Positions 25,604-34,084 of a stretch of 64,000 nucleotides of DNA are shown here, piece by piece. A program made the position numbers and the translations under genes. How positions within the stretch are numbered: position 1 is the stretch's first letter; every line of letters starts with the position of its first letter. The stretch is taken from NCBI GenBank assembly GCA_963781155.1, contig CAWAEC010000011.1:682001-746000 (forward strand), given 5' to 3'. The stretch comes from PALSA-693 sp963781155. GTDB lineage: Bacteria; Actinomycetota; Acidimicrobiia; Acidimicrobiales; Palsa-688. Below the pieces are notes generated by a model. The model worked only from the letters and a program-made list of their open reading frames with translations. It made no database searches and was not told where the DNA came from.

Positions 25604-26268
25604 GGCTCGTCCTCCCAGTCGTAGATGCCCCCCAGGTCCGGGTCGGGCTCGAACGGCGCCAGCTCGTCCTCGGCCGCCCGCGCCGCGGCGATGAAATCGC
25701 GCAGCTTGATCGGGTCCTTGCGCCCTGGCTCGCGCTCGATGCCGGAGACGGCATCGACGCCCCAGGGGTGGGCGTGGGCGATGGCGGCGCCGACGTTAGC
25801 CGCAGTCAAACCGCCGGCGATGATGAGGCGCTGCCCGGGAGGGAGCTCGGAAGCCAGGGACCAGTCGAACACATGACCCGAGCCGGGGTTCGGGGCGTCC
25901 AGCAGTACCGCATGGGCCCCATAGTCTGCGGCCAGGCGCACCCGGGCGTCGCCGGCGGGAAACGCCTGGATGACCATGGGTACACGGCTGCGGAGCCAAC
26001 GGGCTGTCTGCGCGGGCTCCCGCCCGTGCAGTTGCACGCCTTGCAGACCAGCCAGGTGGGCGACGCTGAGAACGCGGCTGGGCGACTCGTCCCGGAAGAC
26101 GCCGACCGTGACGATCTCGGGGGGCAGCCGTTTGACGATGTCGCCGGCGATCTGCGGGGCGATCTGGCGGGAGGAGGGGGCGAACACGAAACCGACCGCG
26201 TCGGCACCCAACGCAACAGCCAGCAGGGCGTCGTCCTCGCACGTGGTGCCACACACCTTTATGAACAT
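25600..26268 (-). CDS. trpF: Phosphoribosylanthranilate isomerase
   Basis: Third step of tryptophan synthesis, 222 residues, TIM barrel. Catalytic Cys in FIKVCGTTCEDDAL, general-acid Asp in VLLDAPNPGSG and phosphate loop IIAGGLTAANVGAA; FVFAPSSRQ and GVQLHGREP are also typical. About 25 residues after the barrel (DPDLGGIYDWEDEP) are an acidic extension. The start overlaps the trpC stop (TGATG) and the end overlaps trpB. Confidence 0.95.
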   Translation of the reverse strand: MFIKVCGTTCEDDALLAVALGADAVGFVFAPSSRQIAPQIAGDIVKRLPPEIVTVGVFRDESPSRVLSVAHLAGLQGVQLHGREPAQTARWLRSRVPMVIQAFPAGDARVRLAADYGAHAVLLDAPNPGSGHVFDWSLASELPPGQRLIIAGGLTAANVGAAIAHAHPWGVDAVSGIEREPGRKDPIKLRDFIAAARAAEDELAPFEPDPDLGGIYDWEDEP

Positions 26269-27071
26269 CAGCGACTCGCCCGCGACCTCGCCTGGCTTCG
26301 CAGCTCCCGCAAGGCGCTCGCGGGGTCGGGGGAGGACACCAGCGCTTCCCCGACGAGCACCGCGTCGAAACCGGCGTCGCCAAGCCGCCGGACGTCGTCC
26401 GCGGTCCGGATACCGGATTCCGCCACCCGGATCACGTTGCCGGGCAGCATCTTCGCCACCCGCACGGCCCGCTCAGTGTCGACCGCGAAGCTGTACAGAT
26501 CTCTCTGGTTGACGCCGACCACGGTGGCGCCGGCGGACAGCGCCCGTTCCGCTTCCTCCTCGTCATGGACTTCGACCAGGCTGTCCAGCCCGACCGTCAC
26601 CGCCACGTCCATCAGCTGGCGGAGCTCATCAGGAGAAAGAGCGGCCGCAATGAGGAGAACCGCGTCGGCTCCCATGCATCTCGCGTCGAAAACGTCGGCG
26701 GGGCCGACGGTGAAGTCCTTCCGAAGCACGGCCAGCCCGGTGGCGGCTCGGGCGGCCATCAGGTCCTGGACCGAGCCGGAGAAAAAGTCCGCGTCGGTCA
26801 GCACCGACAGGGCTGCCGCCCCGCCGGCCTGATAGGCGGCGGCCGTCCGGGCGGCATCGAGGTCAGGGGCGAGCACGCCTTTGCTGGGGCTGGCCCGCTT
26901 CACCTCGGCGATGACGCCAACCTCGCCTCGCCCGGGGTTCCGCAGCGCTGCCGCGAATCCCCGGGGCGGCGGACAGGACCGAGCCTGCCCGGCCAAAGCA
27001 TCCAGGTCGCGGTGATCGGCGGCCGCCCGGGCCCGATGGGCGGCCAGAATGCGATCGAGGTAGGTGGCCAT
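26268..27071 (-). CDS. trpC: Indole-3-glycerol phosphate synthase
   Basis: Ring closure to indole-3-glycerol phosphate, 267 residues. Catalytic Lys in IAEVKRASPSKGVL, second Lys in LRKDFTVGP, Glu in SLVEVHDEEEAE, Asn in VGVNQRDLYSF and final Ser/Gly of the phosphate site in RVAESGI. ATG 27071. A 67-bp gap separates it from the upstream lipoprotein gene, the widest spacing inside the his/trp run, so an internal promoter is possible. Confidence 0.96.
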   Translation of the reverse strand: MATYLDRILAAHRARAAADHRDLDALAGQARSCPPPRGFAAALRNPGRGEVGVIAEVKRASPSKGVLAPDLDAARTAAAYQAGGAAALSVLTDADFFSGSVQDLMAARAATGLAVLRKDFTVGPADVFDARCMGADAVLLIAAALSPDELRQLMDVAVTVGLDSLVEVHDEEEAERALSAGATVVGVNQRDLYSFAVDTERAVRVAKMLPGNVIRVAESGIRTADDVRRLGDAGFDAVLVGEALVSSPDPASALRELRSQARSRASR

Positions 27072-27138
27072 GCCGCTGCGAGCCTACCGGGCAGGTCCTG
27101 GATCGCCTGGACACCGGACGTGCCAGACACCCAGCGGC

Positions 27139-28080
27139 TCAGCACACCCCGAAGTAGACGGTGGTCCGCGGGCTTCCGGGGACCGCCGGCGGGCAAGTGG
27201 TGGTGGTCGTGGCAGGAACAGTCGTCGCAGGCGTGGTGGTCGTGGTTGTCGGGATCGTGGTCGGGGTCGTGGTGGTCGTGGGCGCGCCCACACAATCGGG
27301 AACCTGCAGGGCCTGGGGCGCACCGTTTCCGACGGCGGCGCTCAAAGGGCTGGTGCCGGCGGCCTGGCAGCTGATCTGGAACAGCACCGTCCCCTCCGGA
27401 CCGGTGACGGACGGGTTGGCACTCTGGACCTGCCACAGGGGGTCCTCGGTCAGGGTCACGTCAACGCCGGCGTCAGGGAGGTCACGGACCACGCCGTCCG
27501 AACCAACTGTCGGGGTGGTGACCTGAACTTCAAGGTTGCTGGCCTGATCGACGGCAGGCACCGCTGGGGCGATGGCGGCCGCCACGACCGGTCCGGTAAA
27601 CGACGTCACCTGGATGGTCAGGGCGTCGGACTGGGTCCCGCCCAGAAAGAAGATCTGGGGGCTGGTGGCCGCCAGGCCGGGGGCTTGCCAGGCCCGAACG
27701 CGGTAGCGCCCACCCAGGATCGAGCTGATCGTCCAGCTCCCGTCGGCCGCCGTGGTCGTCTGGGCCGTCGCGACCTGGTTGCCGACGATCCGCTCCGCCT
27801 GCACGGTCGCCCCCGGGACCGGGCCTTGGGGGCCGAGGACGGTCCCGTTGAGCGACGCCGTCCCCGGACCGATGGGAAGCGGCGGAGTCGCCGCCGCGCC
27901 AGGGACCCGCGCCTCGGCCACCGATGGCAGATTGTCGGGAAGGGTCGGGCCCGGCGTGACTGGCGGCGCGGTCACTGCCGGTGGTGAGGAGTACGACAAC
28001 GTCTGGACGCCGCACCCGGCTGCGGCCGCAGCGAATCCGACCGCCAGGGCCGGCTTCCACCGCAGGCCGCCCCAGCTCAC
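27139..28080 (-). CDS. Predicted lipoprotein with carboxypeptidase-regulatory-like domain
   Basis: 313-residue exported protein of unknown role inside the trp genes. A signal peptide with positive n-region (GGLRWKP) and lipobox AAAGC puts the lipidated Cys near residue 23. A beta-sandwich like carboxypeptidase regulatory domains follows (GTVLGPQGPVPGATVQAER, DGSWTISSILGGRYRVRAW), then an Ig-like stretch, then a Thr/Pro-rich tail (runs of TTTTT) ending in two Cys-containing segments. The open frame extends further upstream, but GTG 28080 is chosen because it overlaps the ygfZ stop (GTGA) and directly precedes the signal peptide. The Thr-rich tail probably spans the cell wall. Confidence 0.75.
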   Translation of the reverse strand: MSWGGLRWKPALAVGFAAAAAGCGVQTLSYSSPPAVTAPPVTPGPTLPDNLPSVAEARVPGAAATPPLPIGPGTASLNGTVLGPQGPVPGATVQAERIVGNQVATAQTTTAADGSWTISSILGGRYRVRAWQAPGLAATSPQIFFLGGTQSDALTIQVTSFTGPVVAAAIAPAVPAVDQASNLEVQVTTPTVGSDGVVRDLPDAGVDVTLTEDPLWQVQSANPSVTGPEGTVLFQISCQAAGTSPLSAAVGNGAPQALQVPDCVGAPTTTTTPTTIPTTTTTTPATTVPATTTTTCPPAVPGSPRTTVYFGVC

Positions 28081-28907
28081 CCGGTCAGCTCCCGAACCTC
28101 CACCTCGGGACCGCCAGGGCCGGCCCGCAACCCGGCCCGGCCGTCGACCCCGCGGCGCACATAGCCGAGGGCCACCCACCCGGCGTGGGGCGAGTGGGCG
28201 ACGCTCGTCACCGTTCCGGCGTTCCCGCCCTCGGAGTCGAGCAACGGCGTCCCGGCGTCGACGCCGGCCGACAACGACAGCACCCGCAATCGGCGAGGCA
28301 CGTGACCGCCGCGAGAATCAATGCGAGCGACGAGCTCCTGGCCGGTGTAGCACCCTTTGGTGAAACTCACGGTCTGATCGTTCAGCCCGGTTTCGCCCGG
28401 GATGGTTTTCTCGGTGAGCTCGACGCCCATTCTCGGGATTCCGGCCAGGATGCGGATGGCCTCGTAGTCGGAAACCGCCAGGACCGGCCACCCGTCGGGT
28501 ACGGCCAGCTCCGGTCCCAGCCGATCCACACCGGCCAATCCCGGCCAGGCCGGGACGATGACCGCTGCACCGCTGTCGTCGGGTACGGCGCCGCGCAGCC
28601 CCAACACCTGCCACGGCAGCGCGGACAGCTCCACCTTGGTCCGAAGCTTGAACCGGTTGAGCCGATCGAGCACGGCCGCGCCCCATCCGGCGTCGGTGTC
28701 GAGCACCCATTCGTCTTCGGCGAGGCGGGTGACCCGCAGCAACGCGTCGACTTTTCCCGTGGGCGCCAGCAGCCACGACCAGGCGGTGCCACCGTCGGGC
28801 AGGGCGGCGACATCCTGGCTGAGCTGACCCTGGAGAAAGGTCGCCGCTTCCGCGCCGCGGGCCGCGACGACGTCGCGTGCCAACCAGACGGCGTAGCGGT
28901 CAGGCAT
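28077..28907 (-). CDS. ygfZ: YgfZ/GcvT-fold protein, iron-sulfur cluster assembly factor
   Basis: 276-residue folate-binding-fold protein. It is assigned to YgfZ, not to glycine-cleavage T protein, by the signature KGCYTGQELVARID with its single reactive Cys. Family role: folate-dependent help in maintaining Fe-S enzymes. It starts PDRYAVWLARDVVAARG and contains LQGQLSQDVAAL and DYEAIRILAGIP. ATG 28907 overlaps the trpE stop by 8 bases and its own stop overlaps the lipoprotein start, so it is embedded in the operon without an obvious pathway link. Confidence 0.9.
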   Translation of the reverse strand: MPDRYAVWLARDVVAARGAEAATFLQGQLSQDVAALPDGGTAWSWLLAPTGKVDALLRVTRLAEDEWVLDTDAGWGAAVLDRLNRFKLRTKVELSALPWQVLGLRGAVPDDSGAAVIVPAWPGLAGVDRLGPELAVPDGWPVLAVSDYEAIRILAGIPRMGVELTEKTIPGETGLNDQTVSFTKGCYTGQELVARIDSRGGHVPRRLRVLSLSAGVDAGTPLLDSEGGNAGTVTSVAHSPHAGWVALGYVRRGVDGRAGLRAGPGGPEVEVRELTG

Positions 28908-30438
28908 CCCGGTCAGCCTGACGTCGGGCTGCGGTCATGCGCCGAGCGCCCGGAACGGCCGCAAGCAGCGCGGCTGCCTTGTTGCGGCACTCAAGGTCCT
29001 CGTCCGCCGGGTCGCTGTCGGCCACGATGCCCGCTCCGGCCTGGACGCTGGCCCGGCCGTCGGGAGCGATGAGCATGGTGCGGATGGCGATGGCGGTGTC
29101 GAGATTCCCGGAGAAGTCGAAGTAGCCGATGACGCCTGCGTACGGGCCCCGCTTGGCCGGCTCGAGCTCGTCGATGATCTGCATGGCCCGCACCTTGGGC
29201 GCGCCCGAGACGGTGCCGGCGGGCAGGGTGGCCCGCAATACGTCCACGGGCCCCAGGCCGGCGCGCAGACGGCCCGACACCTGCGAGGTCAGGTGCATGA
29301 CGTGGCTGTAGCGCTCCAGGGTCATCAGCTCGTCCACCACTTCCGTGCCGTAGTCGACCACCCGGCCCACGTCGTTGCGGGCCAGGTCGACGAGCATGAC
29401 GTGCTCGGCCCGTTCTTTTGGATGCTCGATCAGTTCCGCCGCCAGCCGGCGATCGTGCTCGTCGTTGCGGCCCCGGCGGCGAGTGCCGGCGATGGGCCGC
29501 GAGACGACCCGGCCGTCCGTGAGCTGCACCATCGGCTCGGGGGACGACCCGACGACGCACAGCTCGGGATGGCGGATGAAGTACATGTACGGGCTGGGAT
29601 TGACCTGGCGGAGCGACCGGTACAGGTCGAAAGGATCCGCCTCCAGGTCGAGCTCGAAGCGTTGCGACAGGACAACCTGGAAGATGTCGCCGGCCAGGAT
29701 GTGCTCTTTGGCCACTTCGACCGCCTTGGCGTACAGGTCCACGGGGGTCCGCCGGTGGATGTCGGGCAGCTCGTCGTCGCGGTCCGGTGGCATCAGCAGC
29801 GGTTCGGCAACGGGATGGGCCCCCTCGGCCGCGAGGGCGTCCAGTCGGACATGGGCGGCGTCGTAGAGAGCGTCGCAGGCACGGCGGTCGCCGGCCGCGC
29901 CGGCGGGGATTGGAACCGACTCGATCAGCGTGACCCGCTGGCGCCAGGAGTCATAGGCCACCGTCTGCCCGAGGACCGAGAGCACGGCGTCCGGATAGCC
30001 GGCTTCGTCTGGGGGCGTGTCTGGCAGCCGTTCGATCTCACGCACCACGTCGTAACCCAGGTACCCGACGATCCCGCCGTGCAACGGCGGCAACGCTTCG
30101 ATGGCGGGCGCCCGGTACACAGCGAGGAGGCCGGCGACCGCCTGCAGCACCCCTCGATCGATGGGGACGCCGGCAGGGAGGCGCCCTTCCACCGAGATCG
30201 TGCCGTCCCGCGCGATGAGCGTCGCTGTCGGCTGCCGGCCGACGAACGACCACCGTCCCCACCGGCCACCATGCTCAACGGACTCGAGCAGAAAGGCCCG
30301 GCCGGTCGGGTCGGCGCCGGCCAGGCGAGAGAAGGCAGCCACCGGGGTCGTCAGGTCGGCCAGAAGCTCCCGCCACACCGGGACCACCGTGTACTGGCGC
30401 GCCAGGGACGCAAAATCGTCCCGGCTCGGGCCGCTCAT
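28900..30438 (-). CDS. trpE: Anthranilate synthase component I
   Basis: Makes anthranilate from chorismate with ammonia supplied by TrpG. 512 residues, full length. The N-terminal half carries LLESVEHGGRWGRWSFVG, the tryptophan feedback site (LLES motif). The chorismate-binding half carries DIFQVVLSQRF, NPSPYMYFI, PIAGTRRRG, LIEHPKERAEHVMLVDLARND and AGAGIVADSDPADED. Neither trpG nor trpD is in the window. ATG 30438 overlaps the hisI stop (ATGA), tying the his and trp parts together. Confidence 0.96.
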   Translation of the reverse strand: MSGPSRDDFASLARQYTVVPVWRELLADLTTPVAAFSRLAGADPTGRAFLLESVEHGGRWGRWSFVGRQPTATLIARDGTISVEGRLPAGVPIDRGVLQAVAGLLAVYRAPAIEALPPLHGGIVGYLGYDVVREIERLPDTPPDEAGYPDAVLSVLGQTVAYDSWRQRVTLIESVPIPAGAAGDRRACDALYDAAHVRLDALAAEGAHPVAEPLLMPPDRDDELPDIHRRTPVDLYAKAVEVAKEHILAGDIFQVVLSQRFELDLEADPFDLYRSLRQVNPSPYMYFIRHPELCVVGSSPEPMVQLTDGRVVSRPIAGTRRRGRNDEHDRRLAAELIEHPKERAEHVMLVDLARNDVGRVVDYGTEVVDELMTLERYSHVMHLTSQVSGRLRAGLGPVDVLRATLPAGTVSGAPKVRAMQIIDELEPAKRGPYAGVIGYFDFSGNLDTAIAIRTMLIAPDGRASVQAGAGIVADSDPADEDLECRNKAAALLAAVPGARRMTAARRQADRDA

Positions 30439-30812
30439 GAGGTCACAGGGGACGCGGGCGAGCCAAACGGACGATAGAAGCAGCTGCGCTCCCCGGTGTG
30501 GCACGCCCCCGCCCCCTCCTGTTCCACCACGAAAAGCAGGGTGTCGCCGTCGCAGTCGTAGTAAGCCGAGCGGACCCACTGCCGGTCGCCGGACGTGTCG
30601 CCCTTGCGCCACCGTTCCCGGCGGCTGCGGGACCAGAAGACGGTGCGCCCGGTCTCGAGCGTTTCCAGCAGCGAACCCGCGTTCATCCATCCCATCATGA
30701 GCACGGCACCCGTCGCGTGCTCCTGCACGATGGCGGGCACCAGGCCGTCGGTGTTGTAGCGGACGGTGGCCAGCTGGTCGGCGGTGGCGTCGATGGGAGT
30801 GGCGACGGTCAT
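30435..30812 (-). CDS. hisI: Phosphoribosyl-AMP cyclohydrolase
   Basis: Third step of histidine synthesis, about 125 residues, no fused HisE domain. Signatures: LMMGWMNAGSL, GRTVFWSRSRRERWRKG, YYDCDGDTLLFVVEQEG (metal-binding Asp and Cys) and GACHTGERSCFYR. A GTG at 30830 would add six residues (PTIAG); ATG 30812 is preferred, although neither has a clear Shine-Dalgarno sequence. Follows the Cpn10 paralogue by about 50 bp and overlaps trpE. Confidence 0.93.
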   Translation of the reverse strand: MTVATPIDATADQLATVRYNTDGLVPAIVQEHATGAVLMMGWMNAGSLLETLETGRTVFWSRSRRERWRKGDTSGDRQWVRSAYYDCDGDTLLFVVEQEGAGACHTGERSCFYRPFGSPASPVTS

Positions 30813-30861
30813 GCCTGCAATGGTAGGCACCGCCCACGGCGAGCCGGTCGCCGCGAGCCGG

Positions 30862-31206
30862 CTACAGGTACAGGCCGGTCCCGTCGTCGACGCGCTCGGA
30901 GGCGACGGCGTGGATATCTCGCTCGCGCAGGATCAGGTAGTCCTCGCCCTGGACCTCCACCTCATAGCGATCCTCCGGGTTGAAGAGCACCTGGTCTCCA
31001 GGCTTGATGGAGCGCACATGCGGCCCCGCCGCCACTACCTCGGCCCAGGCCAGCCGGCGGGCCACCTGGGCGGTGGCCGGGATGAGGATCCCGGCCCGGC
31101 TCTTCCGCTCGCCTTCGCTGCTGGGGATTTGCACCAGGACCCGGTCCGTGAGCATCTGGACGGCTTGCTTGGAGGTGCTGACCCCGGCGCCGGAAGGATT
31201 CGCCAT
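30862..31206 (-). CDS. Cpn10 (GroES)-like co-chaperonin paralogue
   Basis: 114-residue protein of the 10-kDa chaperonin family. RVLVQIP at the first strand, mobile-loop motif GILIP (residues about 41-45, near the GIVL type that docks on GroEL), the roof segment and VEVQGEDYLILRERDI near the end all fit. It is more divergent than a housekeeping GroES (ARRLAWAEVVAAGPHV) and has no groEL beside it. It lies between hisF and hisI, 14 bp after hisF, so it is expressed with histidine genes. It may assist a TIM-barrel enzyme of the operon; that is inference only. Confidence 0.85.
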   Translation of the reverse strand: MANPSGAGVSTSKQAVQMLTDRVLVQIPSSEGERKSRAGILIPATAQVARRLAWAEVVAAGPHVRSIKPGDQVLFNPEDRYEVEVQGEDYLILRERDIHAVASERVDDGTGLYL

Positions 31207-31220
31207 TGCGGCCACCCTAC

Positions 31221-31991
31221 TCACGCTGCGCCGGGTACGGGGCGGACCACCACCCCCGCGGCCTGCAACCTGGCCTTCGCGTCTGCCACCGTCGCCTCTC
31301 CGAAGTGAAAAATGGAGGCCGCCAGCACGGCATCGGCCCCGCCCTCCACCGCACCCTCGACCAGATGCTCCAGCCGGCCCACGCCGCCGCTGGCTACCAC
31401 CGGGATGCCGACCGAGTCGACCACCTGGCGGGTCAGCTGCAGATCGAAGCCGTCCCGGGTGCCGTCGCGATCCATCGAGTTGAGCACGACCTCGCCGGCG
31501 CCTCTGGTCTCGCACTCGACCGCCCACGCCACCGCGTCGCGTCCGGTCGCCCGCCGGCCGCCATGGGTATAGACCTCGAAGCCGGATGGGCGCCGGCGCA
31601 CGTCGATGCCGACGACCACGCACTGGGCCCCGAACGTGTCCGACAGCTGATCGATCAGTTCCGCGTCGGCGACGGCCGCGCTGTTGACGCTGACCTTGTC
31701 GGCCCCGACCCGCAACAACGAGCGGGCGTCATCCAGGGTACGCACCCCTCCCCCCACCGTCAGCGGGATGAACACCTGCTCGGCCGTGCGCGCCACCACG
31801 TCCACCATGGTCTCCCGCCCGTGAGCGGAAGCGGTGATGTCGTAGAAGACCAGCTCGTCCGCCCCCTCCTGGTCGTAGCGAGCAGCCAGCTCCACCGGGT
31901 CGCCGGCGTCGCGCAGGTTCTGGAACTTGACGCCCTTGACGACCCGGCCGGCGTCGACGTCCAGGCAGGGGATGACCCGGATCGCCCTCAC
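31221..31991 (-). CDS. hisF: Imidazole glycerol phosphate synthase cyclase subunit
   Basis: Cyclase half of the HisH-HisF complex, 256 residues, TIM barrel. The two catalytic Asp are in VIPCLDVDAGRVVKG and VVVGIDVRR; phosphate sites LTVGGGVRTLDDA and VVASGGVGRLEH are present. The open frame runs far upstream through hisA in another frame. GTG 31991 (VRAIRVIPCLDV) is the correct start and overlaps the hisA stop. Confidence 0.96.
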   Translation of the reverse strand: MRAIRVIPCLDVDAGRVVKGVKFQNLRDAGDPVELAARYDQEGADELVFYDITASAHGRETMVDVVARTAEQVFIPLTVGGGVRTLDDARSLLRVGADKVSVNSAAVADAELIDQLSDTFGAQCVVVGIDVRRRPSGFEVYTHGGRRATGRDAVAWAVECETRGAGEVVLNSMDRDGTRDGFDLQLTRQVVDSVGIPVVASGGVGRLEHLVEGAVEGGADAVLAASIFHFGEATVADAKARLQAAGVVVRPVPGAA

Positions 31992-32746
31992 GGCGCCACA
32001 GACGATCCCTTGAGGGCGGCCACCGCGGCCGCGATCTGCAGACGACCCTCGTATAGGGCGGTGCCGGCGATGACCCCGACCAGGCCCGCTCCGTCCCGGC
32101 TGCGAACGCCGGCCAGGGCCTGCACGTCGCCCAGGTCGCGTACCCCTCCGGACGCGATGATGGGGGCACCGGTCTGCTCGAGCAGCCCGGACAGGCCCGC
32201 CACGTCGGGCCCGCTCAGGCGCCCGTCCCGGCCGATGTCGGTGACGATGACCGTCGCGGCCCCGGCCGCGATCACCTCGGGGATGACCTCCTCCACCAGC
32301 CGCCCCGCACCCTGCAGCCAGCCCCGGGTCCGGACCTGCCCTTCCCGGTGGTCGAGCCCCGCCGCCACCTGTCCGGGCCAGCGCTGCGCAATCTGGGCCA
32401 GCAGCTCCGGATTCTCGACGGCCGCCGTCCCGAGCACCACCCGGTCCACGCCTGCGGCCAGCAGCTCTTCCGCGTCGGCGACGGTGCGCACTCCTCCCCC
32501 GGCCTGGACGCGGACGCCGGCCGCCCTGACGGCGGCAGCGATGCGTGCGACTACGGCCCGGTTGACCGGTTGTCCGCTCCGGGCCGCGTCCAGGTCGACA
32601 ACGTGGATCCACCGGGTCCCGGCGGCCGCAAAGGACCGGGCGACGGCGACAGGATCGTCGCCGTAGGCGGTTTCGCGACCGAAGTCACCTTCCACCAGGC
32701 GGACGCAGCGGCCGGCCCGTACGTCGATGGCGGGAAACAGCTCCAT
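31988..32746 (-). CDS. hisA: Phosphoribosyl-formimino-AICAR-ribotide isomerase
   Basis: Amadori isomerase of histidine synthesis, 252 residues. The catalytic Asp residues are in LFPAIDVRAGRCVRL and VIVTDIGRDG; QAGGGVRTVADAEEL and IIASGGVRDLGD bind phosphate. Because trpF is present separately, this is a HisA rather than a bifunctional PriA by necessity, although many actinobacteria use PriA for both steps; having both is worth noting. ATG 32746 follows hisH by 10 bp. Confidence 0.93.
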   Translation of the reverse strand: MELFPAIDVRAGRCVRLVEGDFGRETAYGDDPVAVARSFAAAGTRWIHVVDLDAARSGQPVNRAVVARIAAAVRAAGVRVQAGGGVRTVADAEELLAAGVDRVVLGTAAVENPELLAQIAQRWPGQVAAGLDHREGQVRTRGWLQGAGRLVEEVIPEVIAAGAATVIVTDIGRDGRLSGPDVAGLSGLLEQTGAPIIASGGVRDLGDVQALAGVRSRDGAGLVGVIAGTALYEGRLQIAAAVAALKGSSVAP

Positions 32747-32756
32747 TCCCGTGACC

Positions 32757-33482
32757 TCAAGCCCCGTGGGCGGAGGCGCCCGTCGGGGCTGCCCGGGCCG
32801 CCGTCGAGCTCGTCCCCACCTGACCGGCCCCAGCGGCCGTCCGGTCTGCGCCGCCCGCACTGTCACCTGTCACGCTGGCAACAAAGTTCCCCAGCAGGGC
32901 CAGTCCGGCGTCGCCGGACTTCTCGGGGTGGAACTGGGTGGCCCACAGATGGTTGCGAGCGACTGCCGCCACCACGGTCCCGCCGTAGTCGCAGGTGGCG
33001 ACGACGTCATCTCCCTCGGGCGGCGCGTAGGAGTGAACGAAGTACACCCACGGATCCGGCCCCAGTCCTTCCACCATGGGGTGCGACGGCTGCCGCAGCG
33101 TCAGCCGGTTCCATTGCATTTGTGGTCGCTTGACGCCGGGCACCAATCGCCGGACCCGGCCGGGCAAGACGCCGAGGCCAGTCACCTCCGGCGACTCATC
33201 CGAGCCTTCGTAGAGCATTTGCATGCCCACGCAGATCCCCAGAAACGGACGTCCCGCCGCCACTGCGGCCAGCGCCACCCGATCGAGGCCGCTGGCGCGC
33301 AAGGCCTCCATGCAGCGACCGAAACTGCCAACCCCGGGGAGAACGACCGCGGTGGCCTGCAGGGCCGCGTCCGGGTCGGACTCCAGACGCGCCGCCGCCC
33401 CCAGGTATTGCAGCGCCTTCTCAGCCGAGCGCAGGTTGCCGATGCCGTAGTCGAGGACCGCGATCCTGGCGGGGGAGCTCAC
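32757..33482 (-). CDS. hisH: Imidazole glycerol phosphate synthase glutaminase subunit
   Basis: Class I glutamine amidotransferase feeding ammonia to HisF, 241 residues. Nucleophile Cys in LGICVGMQMLYEGS; His and Glu in TQFHPEKSGDAG; oxyanion strand VVLPGVGSFG. About 35 residues after the domain (GGADRTAAGAGQ and onward) form an Ala/Gly-rich tail not present in usual HisH of about 205 residues. The start is GTG overlapping the hisB stop by 4 bases. Confidence 0.95.
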   Translation of the reverse strand: MSSPARIAVLDYGIGNLRSAEKALQYLGAAARLESDPDAALQATAVVLPGVGSFGRCMEALRASGLDRVALAAVAAGRPFLGICVGMQMLYEGSDESPEVTGLGVLPGRVRRLVPGVKRPQMQWNRLTLRQPSHPMVEGLGPDPWVYFVHSYAPPEGDDVVATCDYGGTVVAAVARNHLWATQFHPEKSGDAGLALLGNFVASVTGDSAGGADRTAAGAGQVGTSSTAARAAPTGASAHGA

Positions 33483-34084
33483 AGCGCGCCCTTCGTCGAC
33501 GGGATCCCGGTACCTTCCACCTGGACGGCGTCGCGCAAGGCCCGGGCCACCCCCTTGAAAGAGGCCTCCAGGATGTGATGCGGGTTGCGGCCGGAGATCA
33601 TGCGCAGGTGCAGCGTGATCCCGGCCGCGGTTACCAGCGCCCGCCAGAACTCCTCCGCCAGCTGCGGGTCGAACGGCGGTGAGCCAATCGGGTACGCCTC
33701 GCCGCCGGCCCCAGGGTCGACCTGATAGACGAGGAACGGACGGCCCGACAGATCGAGCGCCACCGCGATCAGCGCCTCGTCGAGAGGCACGTCGATTGAG
33801 GCGAACCGGCGCACCCCGGCCTTGTCGCCGAGGGCTTCACGCAGGCTCTCTCCGAGCAGGATGCCGGTGTCCTCCACCGTGTGGTGGGCGTCGACGTCGA
33901 GGTCGCCCTCGGCCCGTACCGCCAGGTCGAAGCCGGCATGCTTGCCCAACTGGGTCACCATGTGGTCGAAGAAGGGCAGCCCGGTCGAGACGGCTACCGC
34001 CCCCGCGCCATCCAGGTCCAGGGTGACCTCGACCGCCGTCTCCTTGGTGGTCCGCCGGCGATCGGCGTTGCGGCGCCCGGTCAT
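33479..34084 (-). CDS. hisB: Imidazoleglycerol-phosphate dehydratase
   Basis: Monofunctional dehydratase, 201 residues, manganese-dependent. Metal-binding His clusters: GLPFFDHMVTQLGKHAGFDL, DAHHTVEDTGILLGE and RNPHHILEASFKG. There is no N-terminal phosphatase domain. It overlaps hisC (ATGA) upstream and hisH downstream. Confidence 0.97.
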   Translation of the reverse strand: MTGRRNADRRRTTKETAVEVTLDLDGAGAVAVSTGLPFFDHMVTQLGKHAGFDLAVRAEGDLDVDAHHTVEDTGILLGESLREALGDKAGVRRFASIDVPLDEALIAVALDLSGRPFLVYQVDPGAGGEAYPIGSPPFDPQLAEEFWRALVTAAGITLHLRMISGRNPHHILEASFKGVARALRDAVQVEGTGIPSTKGAL

